A stretch of 64,000 bases of DNA from Flavobacterium hiemivividum (lineage in GTDB: Bacteria > Bacteroidota > Bacteroidia > Flavobacteriales > Flavobacteriaceae). Below are positions 52,217 to 61,148 of this stretch, piece after piece. Numbering within the stretch: the stretch's first letter is position 1; each line of letters opens with the position of its first letter. The notes below the pieces were generated by a model, which was given only the letters and a program-made list of their open reading frames with translations, was not told the origin of the DNA and did not search any database. A program made the translations under genes and the position numbers. The stretch spans positions 310,001 through 374,000 of the forward strand of contig NZ_SMFO01000001.1 in the NCBI RefSeq assembly GCF_004349145.1. The letters run 5' to 3'.

Positions 52217-53353
52217 TCAGCCAGCGATTTTTTTTCTTATTTCTTCTAAAACAAACAGATAGTCTTCTTGATTTTTCACGAAATCTTTGTCAGAGACATC
52301 AATGATTAAAACATTCAAGTCTGTTTGTGATTTTATATAGTCTAGGTATCCGCTGTTGATTTTATCTAAATAATCCGCTGGAATTTTTTGTTCATAGCTT
52401 CTACCCCTTTTCTTTATATTTTGCAAAAGGCGTTCTGAATTTTGATACAAATAAATATACAAGTCGGGCTTGGGCATTTCTCTGTAAACAATATCGAACA
52501 GATTGCGATAAAGTCTATACTCATCATCTGCCAAAGTAATTTTAGCAAAAATCAAGGATTTAAAAATATGGTAATCGGCAACTATAAAATCTTTAAACAA
52601 ATCGAATTGCGCTAAATCATCGGACAATTGTTGATATCTGTCGGCCAGAAAAGACATTTCGAGAGGAAACGCATATCTATTTTGATCTTGATAGAACTTT
52701 GGCAGAAAAGGATTATCTGCAAAGCGCTCCAGCACCGTTTTAGCATTAAAATCCTCCGCTATTTTTGTCGCAAGTGTTGTTTTCCCTGCTCCAATATTCC
52801 CTTCCAAAGCAACATAATTGAATTGCTCTAATTTAATATCTCGTAAAGGATTTTCTAAACTATGAGCAACTACGCATTTACTATCATCAGTACAAACCTC
52901 AATTAATTCAGAAATAGTCTTCTTTAAAATAGGATGCTTCCAGTCCAAATGCAAATCTTGAACGGGTAATAATACAAATTTTCGATTCTGCATCAACGGA
53001 TGTGGAACTTGAAGCTTCTCGGAGTCTATTACTTCTTCGTTAAATGCGATCAGGTCAATATCGATAATGCGAGATTGATAGCCTCTCTCTTCGTTGCGAA
53101 TGCGCCCAATTTCCTTTTCAATCTTCAAGGCTTCCTTTAGAATCTTATGTGGCGAGCTAAAAGTATGCAACACCAATGCGCAATTATAGAACGCGTCACT
53201 ATCAAAACCCCATGATGGAGTTTCATATATCTTAGAAACTTTTATGACTGTTCCAATTTTATTATGAATCAGGGCGACGCAATTCTTCACGTTTTCGAGT
53301 CGATTCCCTTGATTGCTGCCTATAGATAAAATAACCTGATGTTGTGATCTCAT
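52217..53353 (-). CDS. folK: Fused HPPK (folK) and deoxynucleoside kinase
   Basis: A 378-residue two-domain enzyme. The N-terminal 150 residues are 6-hydroxymethyl-7,8-dihydropterin pyrophosphokinase of folate synthesis (VILSIGSNQGNR, WGFDSDAFYNC, GRIRNEERGYQSRIIDIDLI). From about 178 it is a deoxynucleoside kinase with Walker A GNIGAGKTT, ERFADNPFLPKFY and the nucleoside-binding DRYQQLSDD. This fusion is known in Bacteroidota. The ATG at 53353 is used; a GTG nine bases upstream is possible. It diverges from sppA. Confidence 0.93.
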   Translation of the reverse strand: MRSQHQVILSIGSNQGNRLENVKNCVALIHNKIGTVIKVSKIYETPSWGFDSDAFYNCALVLHTFSSPHKILKEALKIEKEIGRIRNEERGYQSRIIDIDLIAFNEEVIDSEKLQVPHPLMQNRKFVLLPVQDLHLDWKHPILKKTISELIEVCTDDSKCVVAHSLENPLRDIKLEQFNYVALEGNIGAGKTTLATKIAEDFNAKTVLERFADNPFLPKFYQDQNRYAFPLEMSFLADRYQQLSDDLAQFDLFKDFIVADYHIFKSLIFAKITLADDEYRLYRNLFDIVYREMPKPDLYIYLYQNSERLLQNIKKRGRSYEQKIPADYLDKINSGYLDYIKSQTDLNVLIIDVSDKDFVKNQEDYLFVLEEIRKKIAG

Positions 53354-53492
53354 ATTAACCACAAATTAACTAAAACAATTTTATAATTAGCGATATATTT
53401 GTGCAAAGTGTTAGTAACTAATTTTCAGTTTTTGCAAATACAAAGCTGTAACGTTTCTCCATTTTTCACTACTAATAAATAAAAATCTAATT

Positions 53493-55253
53493 ATGAAGTT
53501 TTTAGGAAATGTATTAGCGACTATTATTGGTCTATTTATTTTTTTTATGCTGTTCTTTTTTGGAGTAGTCATTATCGCTGCAGTATTTGGCGGAGATACT
53601 GAAACTATAACTGTCAAAAATAATTCTGTTATCGAATTGAATCTCGAACACATAAAACACGATTACGCCGGCAAATATGAAGATCCTTGGATTACTATTT
53701 TTTCCGATAAAAAAAGCGTGGGATTAAGCGACGTCATCAAAGCGATAGAAGAAGCTAAAACAGATGATAACATTAAAGGAATTTCCATTTTAAATAACCA
53801 GTCTACTTTAGGAATGGCACAAAGCAAAGCCTTGAGAGATGAATTAGAAAGTTTTAAAAAATCAGGAAAATTTGTAATGGCTTACGCCAATTCCTATTCG
53901 CAAAAAGAATATTATCTGAACTCCGTTGCCAATCCTATCTACATAAATCCTGTGGGAGATATGGATTTTAAAGGACTATCTGCTGAACTTATGTTTTTTA
54001 AAGATTTCCAAGAAAAAACTGGGGTAAAAATGGAAGTAATACGCCACGGAAAATATAAAAGTGCTGTAGAACCTTTCCTTGAAAACGAAATGAGCGATGC
54101 AAACAGAGAACAAGTTACAGCCTTATTAAACTCCGTTTGGAATTCCATTACAGTCGACATTTCGAAAAGTAGAAATATCCCCGTTGATAAACTAAATGAA
54201 ATCGCAAATGGTCTTCTTGCTCGAACTCCAGAAATGGCAAAACAGCAAAAATTAGTGGATATTATAGCTTATGAAGATGTTTATCACGATGCCATTAGAA
54301 AAGCGTTGAAAGTAGAAAAAGACGAAGACTACAACAAAGTTAACATCTTTGATTACACTAAAAAGATGACGACTACTTCTACAATTGTAGATTCCAAAAA
54401 TCAAATTGCCATTATTTATGCACAAGGAGAAATTCAAAGTGGAGAAGGTGACGTTAACACTATCGGGGAAGGCTCCATGCGTCGCTCATTGCAAGAAGCA
54501 AGGAAAAACAAAGATGTCAAAGCCATTGTACTTCGTATTGACAGCCCAGGAGGAAGTGCGCTTACTTCAGATTTAATCTGGAGAGAAGTCGAATTAACTA
54601 AAAAAGTCAAACCTGTAGTTGTTTCTATGGGTAATTATGCAGCTTCTGGAGGCTATTATATTGCTTGTAATGCAAACACTATTTTTGCAGAGAACAATAC
54701 CATAACCGGTTCTATAGGTGTTTTTGGAATATTACCTAATTTTACCCAATTAACAACTAAACTTGGCATCCACACACAGCAAGTAAAAACACATGAGAAT
54801 TCTGCTGATTACAGTCCATTTGTACCGCTAGATGATAAATTTAAGGCAGTAACGCTAGAAGGCGTAGAACACATTTACAAAACCTTTGTAACTCATGTCG
54901 CCGAAGGTCGAAACATGACTTTTGCACAAGTTGATTCCATCGCTCAAGGTAGAGTTTGGACAGGTTCAGAAGCAATTAAGCTAGGTCTTGTCGATAAAAT
55001 TGGAGGTCTTAAAGACGCAATAAAGGAAGCGGCAGCTATAGCAAAAATAAAAACCTACAAAACACAAAATTATCCTGAGTATAAAAAAAATCTAGACGAT
55101 CTTTTTGCCGGCTTCCCTTTTTCAGAATCGAAAGCCAGCTTCATCAAGGAAGAAATAGGTGAAGAAAATTACAGGATTTTACAAGAAATAAAGAAAGTAA
55201 AATCTCAAAAAGGCATCCAAATGGCGATGCCGTTTGAAATAAACATTCAGTAA
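53493..55253 (+). CDS. sppA: Signal peptide peptidase SppA, 67 kDa type
   Basis: A 586-residue membrane protease that breaks down leftover signal peptides. An N-terminal transmembrane helix spans about residues 8-32. There are two duplicated ClpP-like domains. The catalytic lysine K189 is in GKYKSAVEPF (N-terminal domain) and the nucleophile S385 in YAASGGYYI (C-terminal domain), matching the E. coli enzyme layout. VLRIDSPGGSALTSD precedes it. It ends in a strong terminator. A -7-like box TATATTTG occurs at 53394-53401. Confidence 0.95.
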   Translation: MKFLGNVLATIIGLFIFFMLFFFGVVIIAAVFGGDTETITVKNNSVIELNLEHIKHDYAGKYEDPWITIFSDKKSVGLSDVIKAIEEAKTDDNIKGISILNNQSTLGMAQSKALRDELESFKKSGKFVMAYANSYSQKEYYLNSVANPIYINPVGDMDFKGLSAELMFFKDFQEKTGVKMEVIRHGKYKSAVEPFLENEMSDANREQVTALLNSVWNSITVDISKSRNIPVDKLNEIANGLLARTPEMAKQQKLVDIIAYEDVYHDAIRKALKVEKDEDYNKVNIFDYTKKMTTTSTIVDSKNQIAIIYAQGEIQSGEGDVNTIGEGSMRRSLQEARKNKDVKAIVLRIDSPGGSALTSDLIWREVELTKKVKPVVVSMGNYAASGGYYIACNANTIFAENNTITGSIGVFGILPNFTQLTTKLGIHTQQVKTHENSADYSPFVPLDDKFKAVTLEGVEHIYKTFVTHVAEGRNMTFAQVDSIAQGRVWTGSEAIKLGLVDKIGGLKDAIKEAAAIAKIKTYKTQNYPEYKKNLDDLFAGFPFSESKASFIKEEIGEENYRILQEIKKVKSQKGIQMAMPFEINIQ

Positions 55254-55273
55254 AAGAAATCTGTTTGCAATTT

Positions 55274-55314
55274 AAATCCGTTTGAACATTCTGTCAAACG
55301 GATTTTTTTTTTGA
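55274..55314 (+). terminator. Terminator of sppA
   Basis: AAATCCGTTTGA (55274-55285) pairs perfectly with TCAAACGGATTT (55294-55305) and is followed by a long T run. Confidence 0.85.
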
Positions 55315-55419
55315 GCAATTCAATTCTTCTTGCCACAAAATTTATTATCTTTTGGAAGACAAAAAAGAAGCAAACTGTTATTTATGAAAACTTTAAAGTC
55401 CGCCTACTCTTTAAAATGC

Positions 55420-55427
55420 TATTTTTG
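55420..55427 (+). promoter_or_regulatory. -7 promoter box of the AsmA-like gene
   Basis: TATTTTTG matches TANNTTTG, 58 bases before the start codon. No TTG at standard spacing. Confidence 0.4.
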
Positions 55428-55485
55428 TAAATAAATTCGGCCGCATTTTTGCTATATAATCAGAAAACAAAATCCATATACACAT

Positions 55486-58116
55486 ATGTTAAGTAAAATA
55501 TTAAAAATAATCGGGAGTATACTTGTGCTACTTACTGTAACATTATTTGCAGTACCTTATTTTTTCAAAGATCAAATAAAAGCTAAAATTACAGAGGCTA
55601 TAAACAAGAAAGTAGATGCCAAAGTTAGTTTTAAAGATGCCGACTTAAGTTTGTTTAAAAATTTCCCAAATGCGAATGTCACTTTATATCAGTTAGACAT
55701 TATCAACAAAGCTCCATTTGAAGGCGACACACTTGTCTCTATCGAAGAAATAAATTTAAAAATGTCTATTAAAGAACTTTTTAAAGGAGAAGATGAAGCT
55801 ATGGAAATTCAAGGAATAGCAACAAAAAATGGTATGATAAACATTCTATTCAATAAAGACGGAATTGGGAATTATGACATAGCCATAAAAAAGGAAGAAA
55901 CCAGTCCCGCAAGTAAACCCTTAACCTTAAATATTAAAAAGTACGAAATTGAAAATTTCAAGTTCAAATACTTTGACGAGAGTTCTAAAATAAAAATGGT
56001 TATCGATAGTCTCAATCATCAGGGAACTGGCGATTTTGCTTCCTCAAAATTAGATTTAGTTACAAAATCAACTGCCAAAGTTACCCTTGACATGGATAAG
56101 GTCAACTACATGAAAAATGTTGCACTAACTTTAGATGCAGTTTTAGGAATAGATTTGGACCAAAGCAAATATACTTTCAAAGAAAACAAAGCATTAATCA
56201 ATCAGTTGCCTTTAGAATTTGATGGATTTATCCAACTCGTTGATGCCGGTCAAGAATATGATTTAAAGTTTAAAACACCTACCTCTTCATTTAAAAATTT
56301 CTTAGGAGTTTTCCCGGCAGCGTACGCGGCTAGTTTAGATAATGTAAAGACAACGGGAGACTTCACGGTTGTTGGTTTTGCCAAAGGATTGTATTCTGAT
56401 ACTACAGTACCAAAATTCAGTATTGATATTGCATCCAACAATGCTTCCGTTCAATATCCTAATTTACCAAAGTCCATTCAAAATATAATCATTGACAGTA
56501 AAATTATAAATGAAACCGGGATTTTAAATGATACCTATATCAATCTTGATAAGCTCTCTTTTAGAATAGATCAAGATGTTTTTAATGCCAAAGCAAATAT
56601 TAGAAATATTACTAAAAACGCATTAGTTGACGCTGCCTTAAAAGGAACAATCAATTTAGCCAATGTATCTCAAGCCTATCCTATAAAATTAGAGAAACCT
56701 TTAAGTGGAATTTTAAAAGCAGATGTAACGACTAAATTCGACATGCAGTCTGTAGAAAAAAGCCAATATGAGAAAATCAATAATGCCGGGACTATGAGTT
56801 TGTCTGGTTTTAAATATGCTGATGAAAATGGAAAAACGATGAACATCACTACCGCTCTGATTCAGTTTAATCCAAGTCAGGTAAATTTAAAACAATTTGA
56901 CGCTACAACAGGCAAGAGTGATCTAAGCGTCACCGGAATTTTGGAGAATTTTTACGGTTTCATTTTTAAGAACCAGGAGTTGAAAGGAAATTTTTATTTG
57001 AATTCAAATCAACTGGCGGTAAGTGATTTTATGACTACCGAAGAAGCTGGCAAAACGGATGCAAAAGCAGCGGCAAAAACAGAAGCGATGAAAATCCCAG
57101 CCTTTTTAAATTGCTCGCTTACCGCGAAAGCTAATACGGTGTTGTATGATAATCTAACATTAAAAAATGTATCGGGAAAACTGATTGTAAAGGATGAGAA
57201 ATTGACAATGCAGGACATAAAATCATCAATTTTTGATGGAATCATTGGCTTGAACGGAGCGGTTTCTACAAAAGGTAAAGTACCAACTTTTAACATGGAT
57301 CTTTCGCTAAAACAGGTAGATATCGCACAGTCATTTACCCAATTAGACATGCTGAAAAAACTAGCTCCAATAGCAGGAATTATTAATGGAAAACTGAATT
57401 CTACCATCAAACTAAACGGAAATCTTGATGCAACTGCAATGCGCCCAGATTTAAAAACACTTACAGGAGATTTATTAGGACAGTTACTTTCGACAACTGT
57501 CAATACAACCAACTCGACTTTATTGACTGCGCTTGGTTCTAATTTAAAATTCATCGACTTCAGTAAAATTAATTTAAATGATTTAAAAGCAGCTATCACT
57601 TTTAAGGAAGGAATGGTAAGCGTAAAACCTTTTAACATTAATTATAAAGATATTAAAGCGAATGTCGGCGGAACACATGGTTTCGATCAAACCATGAATT
57701 ACAACATCAAATTTGATGTGCCTGCTAAATACCTAGGAACAGAAGCGAATGCACTTATAGCTAAATTATCAGCGAGTGATGCTGCAAAAATGGAAAGTAT
57801 TCCCGTTAATGCCACATTAACAGGCAATTTTTCGAGCCCTAAAATAAGTACTGATATTAAAACTGCAGTGACAAATTTGACTAATCAATTGATAGCACAA
57901 CAGAAAGAGCGATTAGTGAAACAAGGAACATCTGCCTTGACTGATTTGATCAATAAAAACAAAAAGCCTGGAGACACGACTAAAACAGTGGTCCCTGTTA
58001 CCAAACAAGAAGTGCAAACAAAAGCAAAAGAAGAGGTCAAAGCAAAAGCAGAAGACTTAATTAAAGGCCTGTTTACCAAAAAGAAAAAAGTAGTAGATAC
58101 TACCAAAGTTAATTAA
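55486..58116 (+). CDS. AsmA-family inner-membrane protein
   Basis: An 876-residue protein with an N-terminal transmembrane anchor (residues 5-25) and a long periplasmic beta-rich region of the AsmA/TamB-like type. Landmarks are the start domain KITEAINKKVDAKVSFKDA, then the AsmA_2 C-terminal part with IAGIINGKLNSTIKLNGNLD. The extreme C-terminus is basic and alanine-rich with KAKEEVKAKAEDLIKGLF. Relatives form a bridge that moves phospholipids between membranes; here that role is by analogy. It is transcribed alone. Confidence 0.85.
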   Translation: MLSKILKIIGSILVLLTVTLFAVPYFFKDQIKAKITEAINKKVDAKVSFKDADLSLFKNFPNANVTLYQLDIINKAPFEGDTLVSIEEINLKMSIKELFKGEDEAMEIQGIATKNGMINILFNKDGIGNYDIAIKKEETSPASKPLTLNIKKYEIENFKFKYFDESSKIKMVIDSLNHQGTGDFASSKLDLVTKSTAKVTLDMDKVNYMKNVALTLDAVLGIDLDQSKYTFKENKALINQLPLEFDGFIQLVDAGQEYDLKFKTPTSSFKNFLGVFPAAYAASLDNVKTTGDFTVVGFAKGLYSDTTVPKFSIDIASNNASVQYPNLPKSIQNIIIDSKIINETGILNDTYINLDKLSFRIDQDVFNAKANIRNITKNALVDAALKGTINLANVSQAYPIKLEKPLSGILKADVTTKFDMQSVEKSQYEKINNAGTMSLSGFKYADENGKTMNITTALIQFNPSQVNLKQFDATTGKSDLSVTGILENFYGFIFKNQELKGNFYLNSNQLAVSDFMTTEEAGKTDAKAAAKTEAMKIPAFLNCSLTAKANTVLYDNLTLKNVSGKLIVKDEKLTMQDIKSSIFDGIIGLNGAVSTKGKVPTFNMDLSLKQVDIAQSFTQLDMLKKLAPIAGIINGKLNSTIKLNGNLDATAMRPDLKTLTGDLLGQLLSTTVNTTNSTLLTALGSNLKFIDFSKINLNDLKAAITFKEGMVSVKPFNINYKDIKANVGGTHGFDQTMNYNIKFDVPAKYLGTEANALIAKLSASDAAKMESIPVNATLTGNFSSPKISTDIKTAVTNLTNQLIAQQKERLVKQGTSALTDLINKNKKPGDTTKTVVPVTKQEVQTKAKEEVKAKAEDLIKGLFTKKKKVVDTTKVN

Positions 58117-58137
58117 TAGCTATTTCTAAATAGCAAT

Positions 58138-58180
58138 AAAAAAAGAGGAATCTCAACAATTTGAGATTCCTCTTTTTTTA
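58138..58180. terminator. Bidirectional terminator between the AsmA-like and DUF2797 genes
   Basis: An 18-bp perfect stem (58138-58155 with 58162-58179; core GAGGAATCTCA) has a 6-base loop, A and T tails, and lies between convergent genes. Confidence 0.85.
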
Positions 58181-58199
58181 TATAGAATTGATTTTCGAA

Positions 58200-58994
58200 T
58201 TAGACGGCAATACTTACCACATAACCTTCAGAACTTCTAATATTAAAAACAGTTCCGTCTTCGAATAAAAGATACTGCCCTTTTATTCCAGTTAATTTAC
58301 CGCTAAAATTTGGAGTTTTTTCTAGGCTTAAGCTTTTCACCTTTGTTGGATAATGCAGCACTGGATAACGCATTTCGTACAAATCACTTTTATTCAAATA
58401 AAAATATTCTTTTACTTCTTCGGGAATTAAGTTTTCCAGCTTTAATCTTTCGGCAATTAGGTCAACATGTTCAATAGAATTAGTCAGCATTTTTCGCCAA
58501 TTTGTCTTATCAGCATAATGATTTTTCAAGGCGACTTCAGTAATTCCAGCTAAGTATCTGTTTGGAACTTCTACAATCGAGATCGCTTCGTTTGCGCCCT
58601 GATCGATCCAGCGGGTTGGTACTTGTGTTTTTCGGGTAACCCCTACTTTTACCTCACTAGACAATGCTAAATACACAATATGAGGCTGCAGCTGTACTTT
58701 TTCCTCATAAGCCAAATCTCTATCCTGAATCCCTAAATGAGCTGTACTCAACTCCGGTTTCATAATCCAATCTCCTACTGCAGCACTTGAATAAAAGCAC
58801 TCGTAACAAAATCCCTGACGGAATATTTTCTTCTTTTTTCCGCAATTCAAACATTGGTAACCTAAAAAATTAAATTCAATATTTTTATCCAATAATTGGT
58901 TGACATTTAGAAAACTATCTTCGAAAACTAAATAATATTGAATTGGGTTTCCAAATTCAGTTTGCATTTTAGTAAGCACTCCTTCGTATTGCAT
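58200..58994 (-). CDS. DUF2797 zinc-ribbon protein
   Basis: A 264-residue protein with a four-cysteine site CLNCGKKKKIFRQGFCYECF (about residues 49-68), presumably a zinc ribbon. A segment VKVGVTRKTQVPTRWIDQGA (about 116-135) resembles the GIY-YIG-like core reported for DUF2797. Function is unknown. It is convergent with the AsmA-like gene. Confidence 0.82.
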   Translation of the reverse strand: MQYEGVLTKMQTEFGNPIQYYLVFEDSFLNVNQLLDKNIEFNFLGYQCLNCGKKKKIFRQGFCYECFYSSAAVGDWIMKPELSTAHLGIQDRDLAYEEKVQLQPHIVYLALSSEVKVGVTRKTQVPTRWIDQGANEAISIVEVPNRYLAGITEVALKNHYADKTNWRKMLTNSIEHVDLIAERLKLENLIPEEVKEYFYLNKSDLYEMRYPVLHYPTKVKSLSLEKTPNFSGKLTGIKGQYLLFEDGTVFNIRSSEGYVVSIAV

Positions 58995-59194
58995 AGGTTT
59001 GATTGTAGATTATATTTTTTATCTTTAGTAGATGAAATTCTGAGAAATGAGTGATTCATGCTTCGAAATGATGTGCAATCATTAGGAATACTAGAATTTT
59101 TGACTATTTTTGATCACGTTGTAAAGTTACTATTTGTTATTTGATATTCAAATGCCAAATCTTAAATGCTAAACCTAAAACCTCTTTTTTAAAA

Positions 59195-60721
59195 ATGGCT
59201 ATTCAACTAATAAATTCATTTGCTTCTTGGGTTCTAAAACAGCGAATCCATCAAATAGAACTATTCTTGAAATACCCTAATGAGGTTCAAGAAGAGCTAC
59301 TTATGAATTTAATTCAATCCGCAAAACACACACATTTAGGCAAAGAATACGACTATGCATCCATCAACTCTTATGCTACTTTTGCAGAAAGAGTTCCGAT
59401 AAGTACGTACGAAGAGTTTCACCCCTTGATTGAGCGCACCCGTAGCGGTGAACAAAATCTATTTTGGGAAACCCCTATAAAATGGTTTGCAAAATCAAGC
59501 GGAACAACTAATGCCAAAAGTAAATTTATCCCGGTTAGTCCTGAGGCGCTAGAAGATTGCCACTATAAAGGAAGTAAGGATTTGTTGTGCATGTATTTGA
59601 ACAACAATGAAAACTCCGAGCTTTTTACTGGGAAAAGCCTTCGTTTAGGAGGTAGTTCTCAGATATACGAGGACAACAACTCCTTTTTTGGTGATTTATC
59701 GGCAATTCTTATTGAGAATATGCCTATTTGGGCTGAATTCAGCAGCACACCGAGTAATAAGATTTCACTTATGAGTGAATGGGAAGCAAAAATTGCTGCT
59801 ATTATTAATGAAACCAGAAAAGAAAATGTAACTAGTTTTGCAGGCGTTCCTTCCTGGATGTTAGTTTTAATGAATAAAATGCTCGAGGAAACAGGAAAAG
59901 GAAATTTACTTGAAATTTGGCCTAACCTAGAAGTTTATTTCCATGGCGGTGTGAATTTTGAGCCATACCGCGAACAATACCGAAAAATACTCCCTAAAAA
60001 GGATTTTAAATATTACGAAATCTACAATGCTTCCGAAGGTTTCTTTGCTATTCAGGATCTCAACAATTCTAGTGATTTATTGTTAATGCTCGATTACGGA
60101 ATCTTCTATGAGTTTATCCCAATGGATACTTTTGGAACTCCAAATCAAAAGGTGGTTCATTTAGCCGATGTAGAAATATTCAAAAATTATGCGATCGTCA
60201 TCACGACTAATTCTGGCCTATGGCGTTATCTCATTGGTGACACGGTTCGTTTCACTTCTTTAAGTCCGTACCGAATTCGAGTAACAGGAAGAACAAAACA
60301 CCACATCAACGTATTTGGAGAAGAATTAATGGTCGAAAATACGGATTTGGCTATTGCCAAAGCCTGTAAAATGACCCAGAACGAAGTGGTAGATTACACC
60401 GTTGCTCCAGTTTTTATGATTGACAAAGAAAAAGGAGCGCATGAATGGATGATTGAATTCAAAGAGACCCCAAAATGCATCGATACCTTCCGAAACATAT
60501 TAGACGAAACCTTACAAAACTTAAATTCTGATTACGAAGCAAAACGTCGCAATAACATGACGTTAAATCCGCTAATTATTAATGTAGCTCGGAAAAATTT
60601 GTTTTACGATTGGCTAAAGGAAAAAGACAAACTAGGCGGCCAACATAAAATTCCGAGGTTATCAAACCAAAGAGATTATCTCGAACAATTAAAGAATATG
60701 CAGGTTAAAATATTATGCTAA
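59195..60721 (+). CDS. GH3-family acyl-adenylating protein
   Basis: A 508-residue protein of the GH3 family, named from plant enzymes that join amino acids to hormones through an acyl-AMP step. The adenylate-forming motifs are visible: KWFAKSSGTTNAKSKFIPVS (about residues 93-112), EIYNASEGFFAIQD (about 287-300) and the hinge and lysine region IRVTGRTKHHINVFGEELMVE. Bacterial GH3 proteins have unknown substrates. An upstream in-frame TTG at 59141 adds 18 residues of unlikely sequence; the ATG at 59195 is chosen. The small lipoprotein gene follows after 7 bases. Confidence 0.88.
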   Translation: MAIQLINSFASWVLKQRIHQIELFLKYPNEVQEELLMNLIQSAKHTHLGKEYDYASINSYATFAERVPISTYEEFHPLIERTRSGEQNLFWETPIKWFAKSSGTTNAKSKFIPVSPEALEDCHYKGSKDLLCMYLNNNENSELFTGKSLRLGGSSQIYEDNNSFFGDLSAILIENMPIWAEFSSTPSNKISLMSEWEAKIAAIINETRKENVTSFAGVPSWMLVLMNKMLEETGKGNLLEIWPNLEVYFHGGVNFEPYREQYRKILPKKDFKYYEIYNASEGFFAIQDLNNSSDLLLMLDYGIFYEFIPMDTFGTPNQKVVHLADVEIFKNYAIVITTNSGLWRYLIGDTVRFTSLSPYRIRVTGRTKHHINVFGEELMVENTDLAIAKACKMTQNEVVDYTVAPVFMIDKEKGAHEWMIEFKETPKCIDTFRNILDETLQNLNSDYEAKRRNNMTLNPLIINVARKNLFYDWLKEKDKLGGQHKIPRLSNQRDYLEQLKNMQVKILC

Positions 60722-60728
60722 GTAAATT

Positions 60729-60884
60729 ATGAAGCAACTGATATACATCTCCATTTCACTATTTCTTATCAGTTCCTGCGGACCAAAGCGCATGGGTTGT
60801 GGACCACGAGCACTTTGCAAAAATCCCCAACAACTAGAATCAATACAACTTGAAAAGACAGCATCTAATATATGTATCGGTTAG
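60729..60884 (+). CDS. Small cysteine-rich lipoprotein
   Basis: A 51-codon gene starting 7 bases after the GH3 stop. The N-terminus MKQLIYISISLFLISSCG is a full lipoprotein signal, with lipidated C17. The mature part reads GPKRMGCGPRALCKNP and contains three further cysteines, two in a GC/LC pattern. The gene is close enough to be co-transcribed with the GH3 gene and is followed by a terminator. I recall similar tiny lipoproteins in Flavobacteria but cannot name a family. The length makes it easy to overlook. Confidence 0.65.
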   Translation: MKQLIYISISLFLISSCGPKRMGCGPRALCKNPQQLESIQLEKTASNICIG

Positions 60885-60915
60885 TAATTTTGTATTAAAA
60901 AACAATATTTTGAAT

Positions 60916-60950
60916 AACTCCCTTGTCATATTATAACGACAAGGGAGTTT
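60916..60950 (+). terminator. Terminator of the GH3-lipoprotein unit
   Basis: AACTCCCTTGTC (60916-60927) pairs perfectly with GACAAGGGAGTT (60938-60949) and is followed by T-rich sequence. Confidence 0.8.
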
Positions 60951-61066
60951 TCGTTTTTACAAGAAAAACATTCTTAAATCACAAAAAGTGTATCTAAAAA
61001 ACGGATGAAGTACGTTGGGTTGCTTTAATGCATTTCTAGGGAATCGTAAAAAAGTAAAAAATAGAG

Positions 61067-61074
61067 TAAGTTTG
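61067..61074 (+). promoter_or_regulatory. -7 promoter box of the uracil permease gene
   Basis: TAAGTTTG matches TANNTTTG and lies 74 bases upstream of the start. The leader is long enough for regulation, but no riboswitch or attenuator-like hairpin was recognised in it. Confidence 0.5.
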
Positions 61075-61148
61075 CAACTTTAATAATCGGTTAGACAGAT
61101 TTCTTTAAGCGGACTAGCATCCAATTCTTATATATAAACACTATTGCA

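Noticed and set aside
57009..57638. Minus-strand 209-codon frame inside the AsmA-like gene
   Set aside because: It has no recognisable domain and lies fully within a longer gene with clear AsmA features; a shadow frame.
61075..61148. Possible purine or uracil riboswitch in the uraA leader
   Set aside because: The 74-base leader lacks the conserved junction of a purine riboswitch and any terminator/antiterminator pair.
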